From contig JAYFQE010000014.1 in NCBI GenBank assembly GCA_034927345.1, positions 1 to 64,000 on the forward strand: DNA of 64,000 nt, read 5' to 3'. Both the position numbers and the translations under genes were made by a program. Origin of the DNA: JAYFQE01 sp034927345. GTDB lineage: Bacteria; Bacillota; Clostridia; Saccharofermentanales; UBA5734. The notes beneath the pieces were generated by a model. It made no database searches, had not been told where the DNA came from, and was given only the letters and a program-made list of their open reading frames with translations. Shown here piece after piece: positions 25,077 through 34,965 of the stretch (position 1 is the first letter of the stretch; each line of letters opens with the position of its first letter).

Positions 25077-26336
25077 TTATTTCCCGGTCGCCATCAGTGC
25101 CTCGATCTCCCAGGATTCCCGCGGTATCGCGGCCGACAGATTGACGCAGCCCGATTCGGTCACCAGGACGTCATCCTCCAGACGCAGGCCGACGCCGAGA
25201 TTCGGGACATAGATGCCCGGCTCTACAGTCAAGACCATTCCAGGTTTAAGCAAGGTTTCACGTTCGGCCGGATCATGAACATCAAAGCCTAAATGATGGG
25301 ACACATTGTGCCAGAAATAATCGGCGGCGGTCTCATTTTCCTTCATGATGCCGGCGCTCATAAGCCCTTCGCGGGTCACGGCGCGGCATTGCTCATTGAT
25401 CGAGGCCAGCGTCACGCCGGGACGGATCGCCGCGAACGCGGTTTCCTGGCAGCGGCGGACCAGGTTGTAGATGACGAGCTGATCCGCCGTAAAATGGCCG
25501 TTGGCCGGATAAACGCGCGATATGTCGGCACACAGCCCGCCGGCCACGGCGCCGACATCCACTTGGACCAGGTCGCCGTCCCGGATCTGCGCGGTCGGCA
25601 GCATATAATGGAGGCAGAAAATATTGGCGCCGGCTGCGACAATCGTCGAAAACGCCGGAGTTAAGCAGCCTTCATCCGCCAAAGTCCGATTAAATTCCGC
25701 CCAAAGCTGATACTCCATGATATTGGGCTGCAGCCGGCGGGCCATGGCGGCAATTCCTTTTCCCGTCAAATCAATGGCAAGGCTCATCTGTTTGATTTCA
25801 TCTGCCGACTTAATCATGCGTTGACGGATGAGCAAAGGCGCCGCGTCCGTCGGCTGGCAAAGAGGCCATTTTTCGGTCAGCCAGGAACGCAGATCGGCCA
25901 TTTGGCTGTTGTCGGCGCTGAAGTCAAGATAAAGCCGGACGCCGGACGCTGCAAGCAAATCGCTCAGAACGCCTTCGAAACTGGTGATATATTGAATCTC
26001 TTCCAATCCTGAAAGCGCCGCGGCTTCTTGAAAACCGATCATCCGGCCGTGCCAGCGTTCATAATGGGGATCCTTAGGCGGAATAAACAGGATTTCCCGG
26101 CGAATACCGTTATTCTGATACAGGATTAAAAGGGTATCGGCCTGTTCTATACCGCAAAGGTAGTAAAAATTACGATTGGCCAGGAAAGGATAATCTTCAT
26201 CGGCCGTGCGATGCGGCGGCCGGCCGGCCGCCAGCAGAACCAGCGAAGGCTGTCCTTCCAGACTGCGCAAAAGCTGCCGGCGCGTATCGGCAAAAAAAGC
26301 GGCGGGTAAACGAGAATGATCATCAAGATCCGGCAT
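25077..26336 (-). CDS. pepP: Xaa-Pro aminopeptidase (M24B)
   Basis: 419 residues. The N-terminal creatinase-like domain is followed by a pita-bread catalytic domain. Metal ligands are seen in VQVDVGAVAGGLCADISR (two Asp), the His in HHLGFDVHD, the Glu in TVEPGIYV and the last Glu near RLEDDVLVTESG. It removes N-terminal residues before proline. The start at 26336 lies eight bases after GGAGGG; a TTG two codons upstream is less likely. Confidence 0.87.
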   Translation of the reverse strand: MPDLDDHSRLPAAFFADTRRQLLRSLEGQPSLVLLAAGRPPHRTADEDYPFLANRNFYYLCGIEQADTLLILYQNNGIRREILFIPPKDPHYERWHGRMIGFQEAAALSGLEEIQYITSFEGVLSDLLAASGVRLYLDFSADNSQMADLRSWLTEKWPLCQPTDAAPLLIRQRMIKSADEIKQMSLAIDLTGKGIAAMARRLQPNIMEYQLWAEFNRTLADEGCLTPAFSTIVAAGANIFCLHYMLPTAQIRDGDLVQVDVGAVAGGLCADISRVYPANGHFTADQLVIYNLVRRCQETAFAAIRPGVTLASINEQCRAVTREGLMSAGIMKENETAADYFWHNVSHHLGFDVHDPAERETLLKPGMVLTVEPGIYVPNLGVGLRLEDDVLVTESGCVNLSAAIPRESWEIEALMATGK

Positions 26337-26491
26337 ACGCAACTCCCTCCGGGCAGAACTCTTCTGCCCTGGTTTTTCTCAGTGTACCTCTGCCTGCCGG
26401 AACATGCAAGGCGGAAAAACCGGCGTTTTTCATGATGAATCTGAATTTTCTAAAGTCCTTTCCTGTGGTAAAAACCCGCTCGGCAGCCGCG

Positions 26492-27418
26492 TTATTTCGC
26501 GATCTGGAACGCGCCTCCGGTCAAATGCAAGAAATAATCCTCCAGCGTGTCGTTCATCATGGTGACACCGCTTACCTCCAGCCCGTTGTCGGATAATACG
26601 CGGTTGAAAACGGCGGATTCGCCCAAGCGTTCATAGACGCGGATGACACCCTGCTCCACGACGCGATAATCCGTTATCCCAAGCTCGGTTTCCAACAGGA
26701 AAGAGGCTTTCTTGTCGTCGCCGGTACGGAGCTCGATGAAATTCCTGTTCTTTTTCTGCAGTTCCTCATACTCAATTTCTTCAAGAAGAACGCCTTCGTG
26801 AATAATCCCGATGCGTGTGGCGATTTGCTGAATCTCGCTTAAAATATGCGATGATATGAACACGGTAATTTTTCGTTTTGCCGAAAGATCGATGATCAGC
26901 TTCCGGATCTCCTTAATGCCGACAGGGTCCAGCCCATTCGTCGGCTCATCCAGAATGAGGAGCTCAGGCCGGTGCAGCAACGCCCGCGATATGGCCAGAC
27001 GTTGCTTCATGCCCAGAGAAAAGCCCTTAACCTTCTTGTTCCGCACATCTGTCATTCCGGCGAGCTCCAGCGCCTCGTCCAGGTAACTCTTGTTCGTCAC
27101 GCCCATCATACGCCGGTGGATTTCCAGGTTCTCCGCCGCCGTCAGGTTCGGGTAGAAACCGGCCGATTCGATGACGGCGCCAATCCGGTTGTAATGAGTG
27201 TAGCGGCCGGGCTGCATCCTTTCGCCAAACAGATACACTTCACCCTCCGAGGGTCTGATTAGTCCCGTAATCATTCGAATCGTGGTCGTCTTGCCCGCGC
27301 CGTTCTGGCCGAGAAAACCGTAGATATTTCCGGCGTCGACATGGATATCCACTTTGTTTACCGCTTTTTTCTTGCCATAGAATTTAGATAATCCTGCCGT
27401 CCTTAAAATACAGTCCAT
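26492..27418 (-). CDS. ABC transporter ATPase, BcrA/LanF-like
   Basis: 308 residues. Walker A is GQNGAGKTT, the signature FSLGMKQRLAISRAL, and Walker B LLILDEPTNGLDP. The C-terminal extension of about 90 residues is seen in bacitracin (BcrA) and lantibiotic immunity (LanF) ATPases. It is the last gene of an operon with two permeases and a two-component system. Start at 27418 after GGGGAGG; longer frames upstream overlap the permease gene. Confidence 0.8.
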   Translation of the reverse strand: MDCILRTAGLSKFYGKKKAVNKVDIHVDAGNIYGFLGQNGAGKTTTIRMITGLIRPSEGEVYLFGERMQPGRYTHYNRIGAVIESAGFYPNLTAAENLEIHRRMMGVTNKSYLDEALELAGMTDVRNKKVKGFSLGMKQRLAISRALLHRPELLILDEPTNGLDPVGIKEIRKLIIDLSAKRKITVFISSHILSEIQQIATRIGIIHEGVLLEEIEYEELQKKNRNFIELRTGDDKKASFLLETELGITDYRVVEQGVIRVYERLGESAVFNRVLSDNGLEVSGVTMMNDTLEDYFLHLTGGAFQIAK

Positions 27419-27438
27419 AATGATCCTCCCCGGTTCAT

Positions 27439-28167
27439 TCAGAATTCCCACCGCGTATAACACGCGGCGCTCAGGCAAAACGCCAGCAGAAAGACCGCCG
27501 CGCCGGTCAGCAGCATACCTCCGGTATCGGCGGATATGAGCTGCCCTGTGGCGGAAAAATCCTTCAGGAGCCGGTCCGGCACGCAGGGGATGATGTACCT
27601 GCCCGCGTCCGATTCGGCAAAGCTCATATAGGTGATGAAATAGGCAACGCCGGCCAGGATATAGGCGCCGGCGTTTTTGGCGGCGACGCTTATTGCCGCC
27701 GTCACCGGAACGATCGCTATGTCGGCGGCGGCTGTCAATAACAGAAGCAGCATATAATCCCCGGCGAAATGACTATCGGGCAGCTCGCCGGCGAAAACGC
27801 AGCCGGCCGCCGCAAAAAAAATCATGAACGCCAGGAACATGCCGAGTACGAACAGACAGACGATCAAGAATTTCACGATGTAAAGCATGAACCGCGGCAC
27901 AGGGTAGATAAAGGTCTGATTAATCCGGCCGTCGCGATATTCCGAGGTGAAAGCGTGCCCGGTAAACACGGCGACGAGAAGCAGCGCCAGCATATTCATG
28001 AAGTTGAGCGACGTACTGCCGAGTATTTCCCATGACATGGCGATATCGCTGGTCAGCAGGAAAAGCAGCGCCACAAATACGGGGAAAAAACCGCCGACAA
28101 CGATAAGCCACGGGATAAACGTCCGCTTGTATTTCATGATCTCCGCGCCAAACACCTGAAACATCAT
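27439..28167 (-). CDS. ABC-2-type permease (LanE/G-like), second
   Basis: About 242 residues with six membrane segments. Start at 28167 (ATGATG, GAGGTGGG upstream). MKYKRTFIPWL and the phrase TSEYRDGRINQTFIYPV match the LanE/LanG-type permease family. It pairs with the other permease, 14 bp upstream, and the ATPase, 20 bp downstream. It likely exports or expels an antimicrobial peptide or bacitracin-like compound from the membrane. Confidence 0.75.
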   Translation of the reverse strand: MMFQVFGAEIMKYKRTFIPWLIVVGGFFPVFVALLFLLTSDIAMSWEILGSTSLNFMNMLALLLVAVFTGHAFTSEYRDGRINQTFIYPVPRFMLYIVKFLIVCLFVLGMFLAFMIFFAAAGCVFAGELPDSHFAGDYMLLLLLTAAADIAIVPVTAAISVAAKNAGAYILAGVAYFITYMSFAESDAGRYIIPCVPDRLLKDFSATGQLISADTGGMLLTGAAVFLLAFCLSAACYTRWEF

Positions 28168-28181
28168 CGCACCCACCTCGC

Positions 28182-28937
28182 CTACCGCACCGCGTCCGAT
28201 TTGCGGTATATGACGGCGCCTGCCGCCAGCGCCGCGGCCGCCAGGCATGCGAGCGCCGCCCCGGCCGGCAGAACACCGGTCGTCAGATTGTCATAAGAAA
28301 ATGCGAAAATATAATTAGTGGAGCCGTAGAGCTTCGCCGCTACGATGGTTGGCGTCATAAAAGGGCAGACATACGCATTTTTTGTATGGAAAGGAAATAT
28401 CAGGATATAATACCCCAGCGTGATGACCGCTGTGAGTACGAATCGTTTGGTCAGTACGGCAGGCAAAACGACAACAGCAGCCAGCATGATATAGGAAAAC
28501 ACGTACCATGCCGTTACCGATACAAACTGCCAAAAAACTGGAGCCGGCAGAGGTTTACCGACGGCCAGCGCGCCAAAGAGCAATTGCGAAGCGGCGGAGA
28601 GGATGAGCAGCCCCGTAATCACAGCAGACAGCGCAACCATTTTTGCCGTGAATATCTCGATCCGTTTGACACCCGTTATGAAAAGGGCGCCCGCTGTGCC
28701 GTGCTGGTATTCCATCGTGAAAATCCAGGCAGCCAGCAGCATCACCATGATGATCATGCCGCTGACAGCAAGCTCCTGACGGGACGACAGGAATGCCAGC
28801 CATTCCGGCCTGTCGGAATGACCGGAAACGCTGCGTGTAAATTCAACCGCCGGAGGCAGAAAAGCCGCAGCCGCGGCCAGGATCAACGCCCACGATCTGC
28901 GTAGTTTTATAAATTCCGAGGATATTGCGTTCTTCAT
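28182..28937 (-). CDS. ABC-2-type permease (LanE/G-like), first
   Basis: About 251 residues, six membrane segments. FIKLRRSWALIL at the N-terminus and FTMEYQHGTAGALFITGV are family-like. Start at 28937, behind AGGAGGGG. The arrangement of two unequal permeases with a BcrA-like ATPase matches LanFEG protection transporters. No lantibiotic precursor is nearby. Confidence 0.75.
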   Translation of the reverse strand: MKNAISSEFIKLRRSWALILAAAAAFLPPAVEFTRSVSGHSDRPEWLAFLSSRQELAVSGMIIMVMLLAAWIFTMEYQHGTAGALFITGVKRIEIFTAKMVALSAVITGLLILSAASQLLFGALAVGKPLPAPVFWQFVSVTAWYVFSYIMLAAVVVLPAVLTKRFVLTAVITLGYYILIFPFHTKNAYVCPFMTPTIVAAKLYGSTNYIFAFSYDNLTTGVLPAGAALACLAAAALAAGAVIYRKSDAVR

Positions 28938-29044
28938 GGCGAAATCCCCTCCTATCGTTGATATAGATTCATCATAGCAGGGATTCCTCACGCCAGGCTT
29001 GCATAAACCTGACAAAAACCTTAAATCATAATCGATGTTGTATT

Positions 29045-30004
29045 TTACTCATGGGTTGCCGATTGTTCACTAACCTTATTTAAGCAGAATGAAAACACCG
29101 TCCGTTCTCCAGGCGTGCTTTGTGCTGTAATCTCTCCGCCTTGTTTCTCAACCAATTGTCTGGCGATCGCCAATCCCAGCCCCGCGCCTCGCATGCCGGC
29201 GTTGCGCGACACTTCCGCCGTATACAGCCGGTCAAACACTCGGGGCAGCTCATATGCCGGTATGCCGCGTCCACGGTCCAGCACGTCCACCCAGACGCGG
29301 TTCTCCTCCTCCCGCATGGACACCTCCAGCGCGCCGCCGTCGAGACCATATTTCAACGCGTTGGATATGAGGTTGTTCAGCACGCGATCGATGGCGGCGT
29401 GATTTCCCCATACGACAATTTTTTCATCCGGAATACTGACAGCCGGCGTGACGGATGCCTGGATAAAATCCTGGTAGAAGGATGCCAGCGATTCCTGAAC
29501 GATCTCCGCCAGATTCACCGGAGTCAGTTCCATAGCGGTATCTTCAGCCTCCAGCTTCGCCAGATCGAAAAATTCATCAATCATCCGATTGATGGAAACA
29601 GCCTTGGCATATATGATTTCCAGATATTCACGCTGTTCTTCAGGGCTGCAGCCCTGATCTTTCAGCACTTCCGAATATCCCATGAGCGATGTCAACGGCG
29701 TGCGGATATCGTGTGATATATTGGCGATCAGTTGCTTGTGTGAAAGCTCCAGCCGTTGATTTTCCTCGATGATGTTCTGATACTCATCCATGATCGCATT
29801 GAGCTCCGTGCCCAGATCTTTAAACGGCTCGTTAAAAAAGCCCAAATGAGCTCTTCTCATAAAACCTGATTTGCGGATATCCGCCAAAACGCCGGCCAAT
29901 CTCCCGATTCCACGTTTAAACGACAGAAGCCGGCAGACTAGAAAAACGTTCAACGCCAAAGACAGACAAGCTATGCTCAGCCAGATTGCATCCATCTTAT
30001 TCAT
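29045..30004 (-). CDS. Sensor histidine kinase of the LanFEG-like operon
   Basis: About 319 residues. It has a single N-terminal membrane segment and almost no extracytoplasmic part, as in intramembrane-sensing kinases of antimicrobial peptide systems. The H box is ANISHDIRTPLTSLMGYSEVL, the N box NNLISNALKYG, and the G boxes DRGRGIP and GAGLGLAIARQL. The start at 30004 overlaps the regulator stop. Partner of the regulator upstream, it most likely controls the ABC genes downstream. Confidence 0.85.
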   Translation of the reverse strand: MNKMDAIWLSIACLSLALNVFLVCRLLSFKRGIGRLAGVLADIRKSGFMRRAHLGFFNEPFKDLGTELNAIMDEYQNIIEENQRLELSHKQLIANISHDIRTPLTSLMGYSEVLKDQGCSPEEQREYLEIIYAKAVSINRMIDEFFDLAKLEAEDTAMELTPVNLAEIVQESLASFYQDFIQASVTPAVSIPDEKIVVWGNHAAIDRVLNNLISNALKYGLDGGALEVSMREEENRVWVDVLDRGRGIPAYELPRVFDRLYTAEVSRNAGMRGAGLGLAIARQLVEKQGGEITAQSTPGERTVFSFCLNKVSEQSATHE

Positions 30005-30695
30005 CAGCCAGTTTATAGCCGATCCCCCATACGGTCTGTATGCGCTTGGGGCCGGACGGATCGTCTTCGATCTTTTCACGCAGGCGGCTGATGTGCACCA
30101 TGACTGTGTTTTCGTCGTTCAGATACGCCCCGCCCCACACGCTGCGGAATAATTGCTGCTTCGTGAAAACCTTCTTCGGGTTCATCATGAAAAGCTTCAG
30201 GATCTCAAATTCCTTGGCGGTCAGCGTCACCGGCCTGCCGCCGACAGTCACCTCATAGGTCTGTGTGTTCATTTCTATTCCGGTCCGCCGGAGGACCGCG
30301 GCATCGGACGCATCCGGCGAATAGTCGAGATACCTCCTGAGCTGCGCTTTTACGCGCGCGACAAGTTCGCCCACGCCGAACGGCTTGGTCATGTAGTCAT
30401 CCGCGCCTAACCCGAGACCTACGATCTTGTCCGACTCAGCGTCCTTGGCGGAGAGAATTAAAACAGGCGTGTTGCTCTCATCCCGAATTCTGCGCAGCAC
30501 TTCGAAGCCGTCGATCTCCGGAAGCATCAAATCGAGTATCATGATCTGGCATCGTTCTTGCTCAAACAAGCGCAGCGCATCTGCGCCGTTATACGCGCAT
30601 GTGACGATAAATTCTTCGCGTTGCAGCGCCAGCTCAATCAAGCGGCTGATCTCACGGTCATCTTCCGCAACGAGTATTCGGACCTTGCTCATCAT
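29997..30695 (-). CDS. OmpR-family response regulator of the LanFEG-like operon
   Basis: 232 residues. Receiver (AEDDRE, phosphoacceptor Asp in MILDLMLPEIDG, KPFGVGELVARV) and winged-helix DNA binding domain (EFEILKLFMMNPKKVFTKQQL and VHISRLREKIEDD to TVWGIGYKL). VanR/BceR-like in length. It starts the operon of kinase, two permeases and ATPase. Start codon ATGATG with AGAAGG upstream. Confidence 0.87.
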   Translation of the reverse strand: MMSKVRILVAEDDREISRLIELALQREEFIVTCAYNGADALRLFEQERCQIMILDLMLPEIDGFEVLRRIRDESNTPVLILSAKDAESDKIVGLGLGADDYMTKPFGVGELVARVKAQLRRYLDYSPDASDAAVLRRTGIEMNTQTYEVTVGGRPVTLTAKEFEILKLFMMNPKKVFTKQQLFRSVWGGAYLNDENTVMVHISRLREKIEDDPSGPKRIQTVWGIGYKLADE

Positions 30696-30883
30696 GAACC
30701 TTCTTCTTCGTCATTCCCGGCATAACCGCGGCTTTGCTTTACCGACTCAGCACGTAGGCTTATGCCAGGCTGTACGAAGTTAACGTTGTATCTCTACAGC
30801 CTATTTTACTGCCATAATTTTCTTTTGTCCCGATTTACTTTGGTTCATTGTGCCGGTCGTTCGGATAAACCTACTTTTTTTAT

Positions 30884-32677
30884 TCAATCTTCACTGAATC
30901 GGCCATACCGGCGGTATTTTTCGTAACGTACCTGAAGCCGCCGCGCCGGATCTTGCTCTAGCTGACGCGTCAGGGCAGCCAGTAAATAACGCCGGATTGC
31001 CGCCGCGGTCTGGGCCGGCTGAGCATGCGCGCCTTCCGCCGGTTCAGGCACGACAACATCGCAAATACCCAGATTTTGCAGTTCCGTGGCTGTGATATGA
31101 AGGACATCGGCCGCCTCCCGTTCACGGGCGGGATCTTTCCAAAGCAGTGAAGCAAACCCGCGGGGTGAAATGACCGAATACAGGGCATTGGACAACATAG
31201 CCAGTTCATCGCAGACACCGATGGCCAAAGCGCCGCCGCTGCCGCCTTCTCCGGTCACCAGTCCGATCAGCGGAACATTCAGCTGCATCATGCCCAGCAG
31301 ATTGGCTGCAATCGCCTCTCCCTGGCCGCGTTCTTCCGCGCCGACGCCACAGTATGCTCCGGCCGTATCGATCAGGCAGATTACCGGCCGGTTGAATTTG
31401 GCAGCCTGGGTCATTAACCGCATGGCTTTGCGATATCCCTCGGGATGAGGCATGCCAAAATTGCAACGGGTATTCTCTTCGAGTGTTTTGCCCTTTCGAT
31501 GGCCGATCAATGTAACCGGCAGACCGGCAAGCCGCCCAAGGCCGCACCAAAGCGCGGGATCGTCGCCATAACGGCGGTCGCCGTGCAATTCAACCAGGTC
31601 TTCGAAAATGATGGGCAGGTAATCGCCGATCACCGGCCGGTTCTTGAGGCGGATCAAATCCAGACATTCCGAACCGCTGCGAACAGGCGCCGGCGGCAAT
31701 TCGGCGCCGCTATCCTGTTCATCGGCTTGCCGCAGCGCAGCCACGGCATCCGGCTGCCATGCCCGGCCGGTTTTTTCATGAATGCCCAGTAAACGAGCCA
31801 ATGTTTTTTTCAACTGCGCACGCGGCACAATCTGATCGAGGAAGCCATGCTCCAGGAGAAATTCCGCTCGCTGAAAGCCTTCCGGCAATTCCTGGGCGAT
31901 CGTTCCTTCAATGACCCGGCGGCCGGCAAAACCGATCAGCGTACCCGGTTCGGATAGAATGATGTCGCCCAGGCTGGCAAAACTGGCGGTAACGCCGCCG
32001 GTTGTCGGATCGGTCAGAACTGATATGTAAAAGTGGCCTGCCGCCTGGAAGCGGCCGACAGCCGCCGCCGTTTTAGCCATCTGCATCAAGGACAGCGTCC
32101 CTTCCTGCATGCGCGCGCCGCCGGACGCGGCAAACAGGACGACCGGCAAATCAAGGTCCATGGCCCGTTCAAATAAACGGGTTATCTTTTCACCGACCAC
32201 CGAACCCATCGAGCCCATCAAAAACCGGCTGTCCATAACGCCGATCGCACAAGGATGACCGCCGATCATGGCATTGCCGCAAACCACGGCTTCTGTCAGG
32301 CCGGTGTCCTTTTGCAGCTGCCGGAGTTTCTCGGAATAGCCTTTAAAATCGATCGGGTTTTGACTGGTCAGGCCGGCATCCCATTCCACAAAAGATCCGT
32401 CGTCGACCGTAAGGGAAAGGCGGGTCCGGCAATCCAGACGATAATGATGGCCGCAAGCGGCGCATACGCTGCCGCCGCGTTCAAATTCCTCGCGGAACAT
32501 GATGCCGTTGCAGTTGGGACATTTGATCCATAAATCTACCGGCACCGGTTTGTGATAAACATAGGGCAGTTCCGGCGCCGGACTGCCGGCTTCCGCTATT
32601 TTGCCCGGATGAACCAGGCGAAGCTGAGTATCTGTTTCCAGACGTTCCCGCATTTGGCGCAAAGCATCGACGACCAT
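30884..32677 (-). CDS. accDA: Fused acetyl-CoA carboxylase carboxyltransferase, beta-alpha
   Basis: 597 residues. Residues about 1-290 are AccD, with a zinc ribbon (CPNC at about 54 and CAACGHHY at about 73) and GGARMQEGTLSLMQM. Residues about 335-597 are AccA, with HGDRRYGDDPA, GHRKGKTLEENT, FGMPHPEGYRKAMRLM and EGGSGGALAIG. The order is beta then alpha. It transfers carboxyl groups from biotin to acetyl-CoA. Last gene of the fatty-acid run. Start ATG at 32677 with AAGGAGG. Confidence 0.93.
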   Translation of the reverse strand: MVVDALRQMRERLETDTQLRLVHPGKIAEAGSPAPELPYVYHKPVPVDLWIKCPNCNGIMFREEFERGGSVCAACGHHYRLDCRTRLSLTVDDGSFVEWDAGLTSQNPIDFKGYSEKLRQLQKDTGLTEAVVCGNAMIGGHPCAIGVMDSRFLMGSMGSVVGEKITRLFERAMDLDLPVVLFAASGGARMQEGTLSLMQMAKTAAAVGRFQAAGHFYISVLTDPTTGGVTASFASLGDIILSEPGTLIGFAGRRVIEGTIAQELPEGFQRAEFLLEHGFLDQIVPRAQLKKTLARLLGIHEKTGRAWQPDAVAALRQADEQDSGAELPPAPVRSGSECLDLIRLKNRPVIGDYLPIIFEDLVELHGDRRYGDDPALWCGLGRLAGLPVTLIGHRKGKTLEENTRCNFGMPHPEGYRKAMRLMTQAAKFNRPVICLIDTAGAYCGVGAEERGQGEAIAANLLGMMQLNVPLIGLVTGEGGSGGALAIGVCDELAMLSNALYSVISPRGFASLLWKDPAREREAADVLHITATELQNLGICDVVVPEPAEGAHAQPAQTAAAIRRYLLAALTRQLEQDPARRLQVRYEKYRRYGRFSED

Positions 32678-32694
32678 ATCACGACCTCCTTCGA

Positions 32695-34059
32695 TCAGGC
32701 ATGAAGCTGCTGTTGTAATTGATCATTTTTCCGGCCTAAATAACCGATATCGTAACGACCGGATAAAAATTCCGGATCACGCAAAATAGCTAAATGATAA
32801 TCGATATTTGTCTCGACGCCGCTGATCAAGAATTCCATCAAAGCCCGGCGCATCCGGGCGATCGCCTGATCCCGCGTCGGCGCGTGGACGATGAGCTTGG
32901 CAATCAGCGAATCATAATCGGGCGGAATCACATAGCCCTGGTAAAGGGCGCTGTCAACCCGTACGCCCGGACCGCCCGGCAAATGCAGGCTTTCTACCTG
33001 CCCAGGACACGGACGGAAGCCGTGGGCGGGGTCTTCGGCATTGATGCGGCACTCCATTGCATGACCGGTAAACCGGATGTCTGTTTGTTTGAGTTCAAGC
33101 GGCAGCCCGGCCGCCGCTTTTATTTGCTCCTGAACCAGATTGACGCCGGTTACCGCTTCGGTTACCGGATGTTCCACCTGAATCCGGGTATTCATTTCCA
33201 TAAAATAGAAATGGCGGTCCGCGTCCACCAGAAATTCCACTGTGCCGACGCCGCGGTAATCCACCGCGCGGGCCAGGCGGACCGCCGCGTCTCCCATTTC
33301 CCGGCGCAGAGCGTCGTCGCTGAACGGCGAAACCGCTTCTTCCAGCATTTTCTGATGGCGGCGCTGGATAGAACAATCCCGGTCGCCTAAATGGATCACC
33401 CGGCCGTTTTGATCGGCCAGCAGCTGGATTTCTATATGGCGGGGATTTTGTACAAAGCGCTCCAGGTAAACGCGGTAATCGCCAAAACACGCCTGAGCTT
33501 CGGCGCGGGCTGTCTGCCAGGCCGCGGGCAGTTCATCCGCCGACCAGGCCAGGCGCATGCCGCGACCGCCGCCGCCCGCCGCCGCTTTGATCATGACAGG
33601 ATAGCCGATCTGCGAAGCTGCCCGCAGCGCGTCGGTAACGCTGTCCAAAACGCCTTCTGTTCCCGGGATAACCGGTACGCCCGCTTCAGCAGCGGTTTGG
33701 CGGGCCGATGCTTTGTCGCCCATTCGGCTGATGATGGTTTCGGTCGGTCCGATGAAAACCAGACCGCACTTCTCGCACATTCTGGCAAAAGCAGCATTTT
33801 CAGATAAAAATCCAAATCCCGGATGGATCGCTTCCGCGCCGCTGACCAGACAGGCCGTCAATAAAGCCTGGGCGTTGAGATAGCTGGCTCCGGCAGCCGC
33901 CGGGCCGATGCAGATGCACTCGTCGGCCAGTTGGGCGTGCAAGGCCGTCCGATCCGCTTCCGAACAGACCGCAACAGAGCGGATTCCCATTTCCCGGCAG
34001 GCCCGGATAATCGTCACCGCAATTTCACCCCGGTTGGCAATCAGTATTTTCTGAAACAT
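32695..34059 (-). CDS. accC: Biotin carboxylase subunit AccC
   Basis: About 454 residues: MFQKILIANRGEIA start, ATP-grasp domain with AAAGGGGRGMR and HIEIQLLAD, MNTRIQVEHPVTE, and the C-terminal BC domain. It carboxylates biotin on AccB using bicarbonate and ATP. The ATG at 34059 overlaps the fabZ stop (TAATG). The frame opens further upstream without a ribosome site. Confidence 0.95.
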   Translation of the reverse strand: MFQKILIANRGEIAVTIIRACREMGIRSVAVCSEADRTALHAQLADECICIGPAAAGASYLNAQALLTACLVSGAEAIHPGFGFLSENAAFARMCEKCGLVFIGPTETIISRMGDKASARQTAAEAGVPVIPGTEGVLDSVTDALRAASQIGYPVMIKAAAGGGGRGMRLAWSADELPAAWQTARAEAQACFGDYRVYLERFVQNPRHIEIQLLADQNGRVIHLGDRDCSIQRRHQKMLEEAVSPFSDDALRREMGDAAVRLARAVDYRGVGTVEFLVDADRHFYFMEMNTRIQVEHPVTEAVTGVNLVQEQIKAAAGLPLELKQTDIRFTGHAMECRINAEDPAHGFRPCPGQVESLHLPGGPGVRVDSALYQGYVIPPDYDSLIAKLIVHAPTRDQAIARMRRALMEFLISGVETNIDYHLAILRDPEFLSGRYDIGYLGRKNDQLQQQLHA

Positions 34060-34493
34060 TATGAGTCTCCGATCGCGAAAATGATTTCCGCCGAAGCCGC
34101 CAGTTGGCTGCCGACATAGGCATGACCGGTCGCGAAGCCGATCGTGCCGCGCAGGCGATCGAGGTGAACCTCCAGCCGCAGCAGATCGCCGGGGAAAACC
34201 TTGCATTTGAAGCGGACCTTATCCATACCGCCGAAATAGGCTATTCGGCCGCGGAAAGCATCGCGGCTGAGAACACATATCGCCCCGGCCTGAGCCATGG
34301 CTTCGATAATCAAGACGCCCGGCATAACCGGACAGCCCGGAAAATGGCCGCGGAAAAAATCTTCATGCCCGGTCACCTGCTTGCAGGCAACGATCTGGTC
34401 CTCGCTCATTTCTTCGACTGTATCCACAAGAATGAACGGTTCACGATGAGGGATAATGGTTTCAATAGCCTGACGGTCCATCAACATACTCAT
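34059..34493 (-). CDS. fabZ: 3-hydroxyacyl-ACP dehydratase FabZ
   Basis: 144 residues. The catalytic hot-dog motif is GHFPGCPVMPGVLIIEAMAQ with the His and Glu. It dehydrates beta-hydroxyacyl-ACP. It overlaps accB by 4 bp (ATGA) and accC by 1 bp. Confidence 0.95.
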   Translation of the reverse strand: MSMLMDRQAIETIIPHREPFILVDTVEEMSEDQIVACKQVTGHEDFFRGHFPGCPVMPGVLIIEAMAQAGAICVLSRDAFRGRIAYFGGMDKVRFKCKVFPGDLLRLEVHLDRLRGTIGFATGHAYVGSQLAASAEIIFAIGDS

Positions 34494-34963
34494 AACACTC
34501 CAATCCGCATCAAGGGCTGGCCATATTCAATCCGCTGGCCGTTAACGACAAAAATTTCCAGAATTTCCCCCGCGTGCGGGCTGGTCACTTCATTCATCAG
34601 CTTCATCGCTTCGATAATACATAAAGTATCGCCGGATTCGACCCGGGAGCCTATCTTGACGAAAGGCTCACAGTCCGGCGTCGAGGCGGCGTAGAAAATT
34701 CCGACGACCGGAGATTTGACCAGACCTTCGTCCGGTTTGGCGGCCGGCTCGCGGTCTTTTTCGGCCGATTCGCTGTAATTTTCATATTCCGCGCCATCTT
34801 TGGAAGCGGCGGCATGATTCAGTCCGGAACCGGTTTCCGCCGCCGCCGGCGCGTCTGCCGGCCGTTCCAGGCGGAGCCGTTCTCCGGCCGATTCGAATTC
34901 CAAGAGGTTTAAGCCGGTCCGGCTCATCTGATTCATTAAATCGATAATTTCCTGGATCTGCAT
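34490..34963 (-). CDS. accB: Biotin carboxyl carrier protein AccB
   Basis: About 157 residues. An N-terminal segment MQIQEIIDLMNQM and a Ser/Ala/Glu-rich linker lead to the biotinyl domain with the biotinylation motif EAMKLMNEV. It carries CO2 between AccC and AccDA. Start after GGAGG, which overlaps the fabF end. Confidence 0.93.
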   Translation of the reverse strand: MQIQEIIDLMNQMSRTGLNLLEFESAGERLRLERPADAPAAAETGSGLNHAAASKDGAEYENYSESAEKDREPAAKPDEGLVKSPVVGIFYAASTPDCEPFVKIGSRVESGDTLCIIEAMKLMNEVTSPHAGEILEIFVVNGQRIEYGQPLMRIGVL

Positions 34964-34965
34964 GG

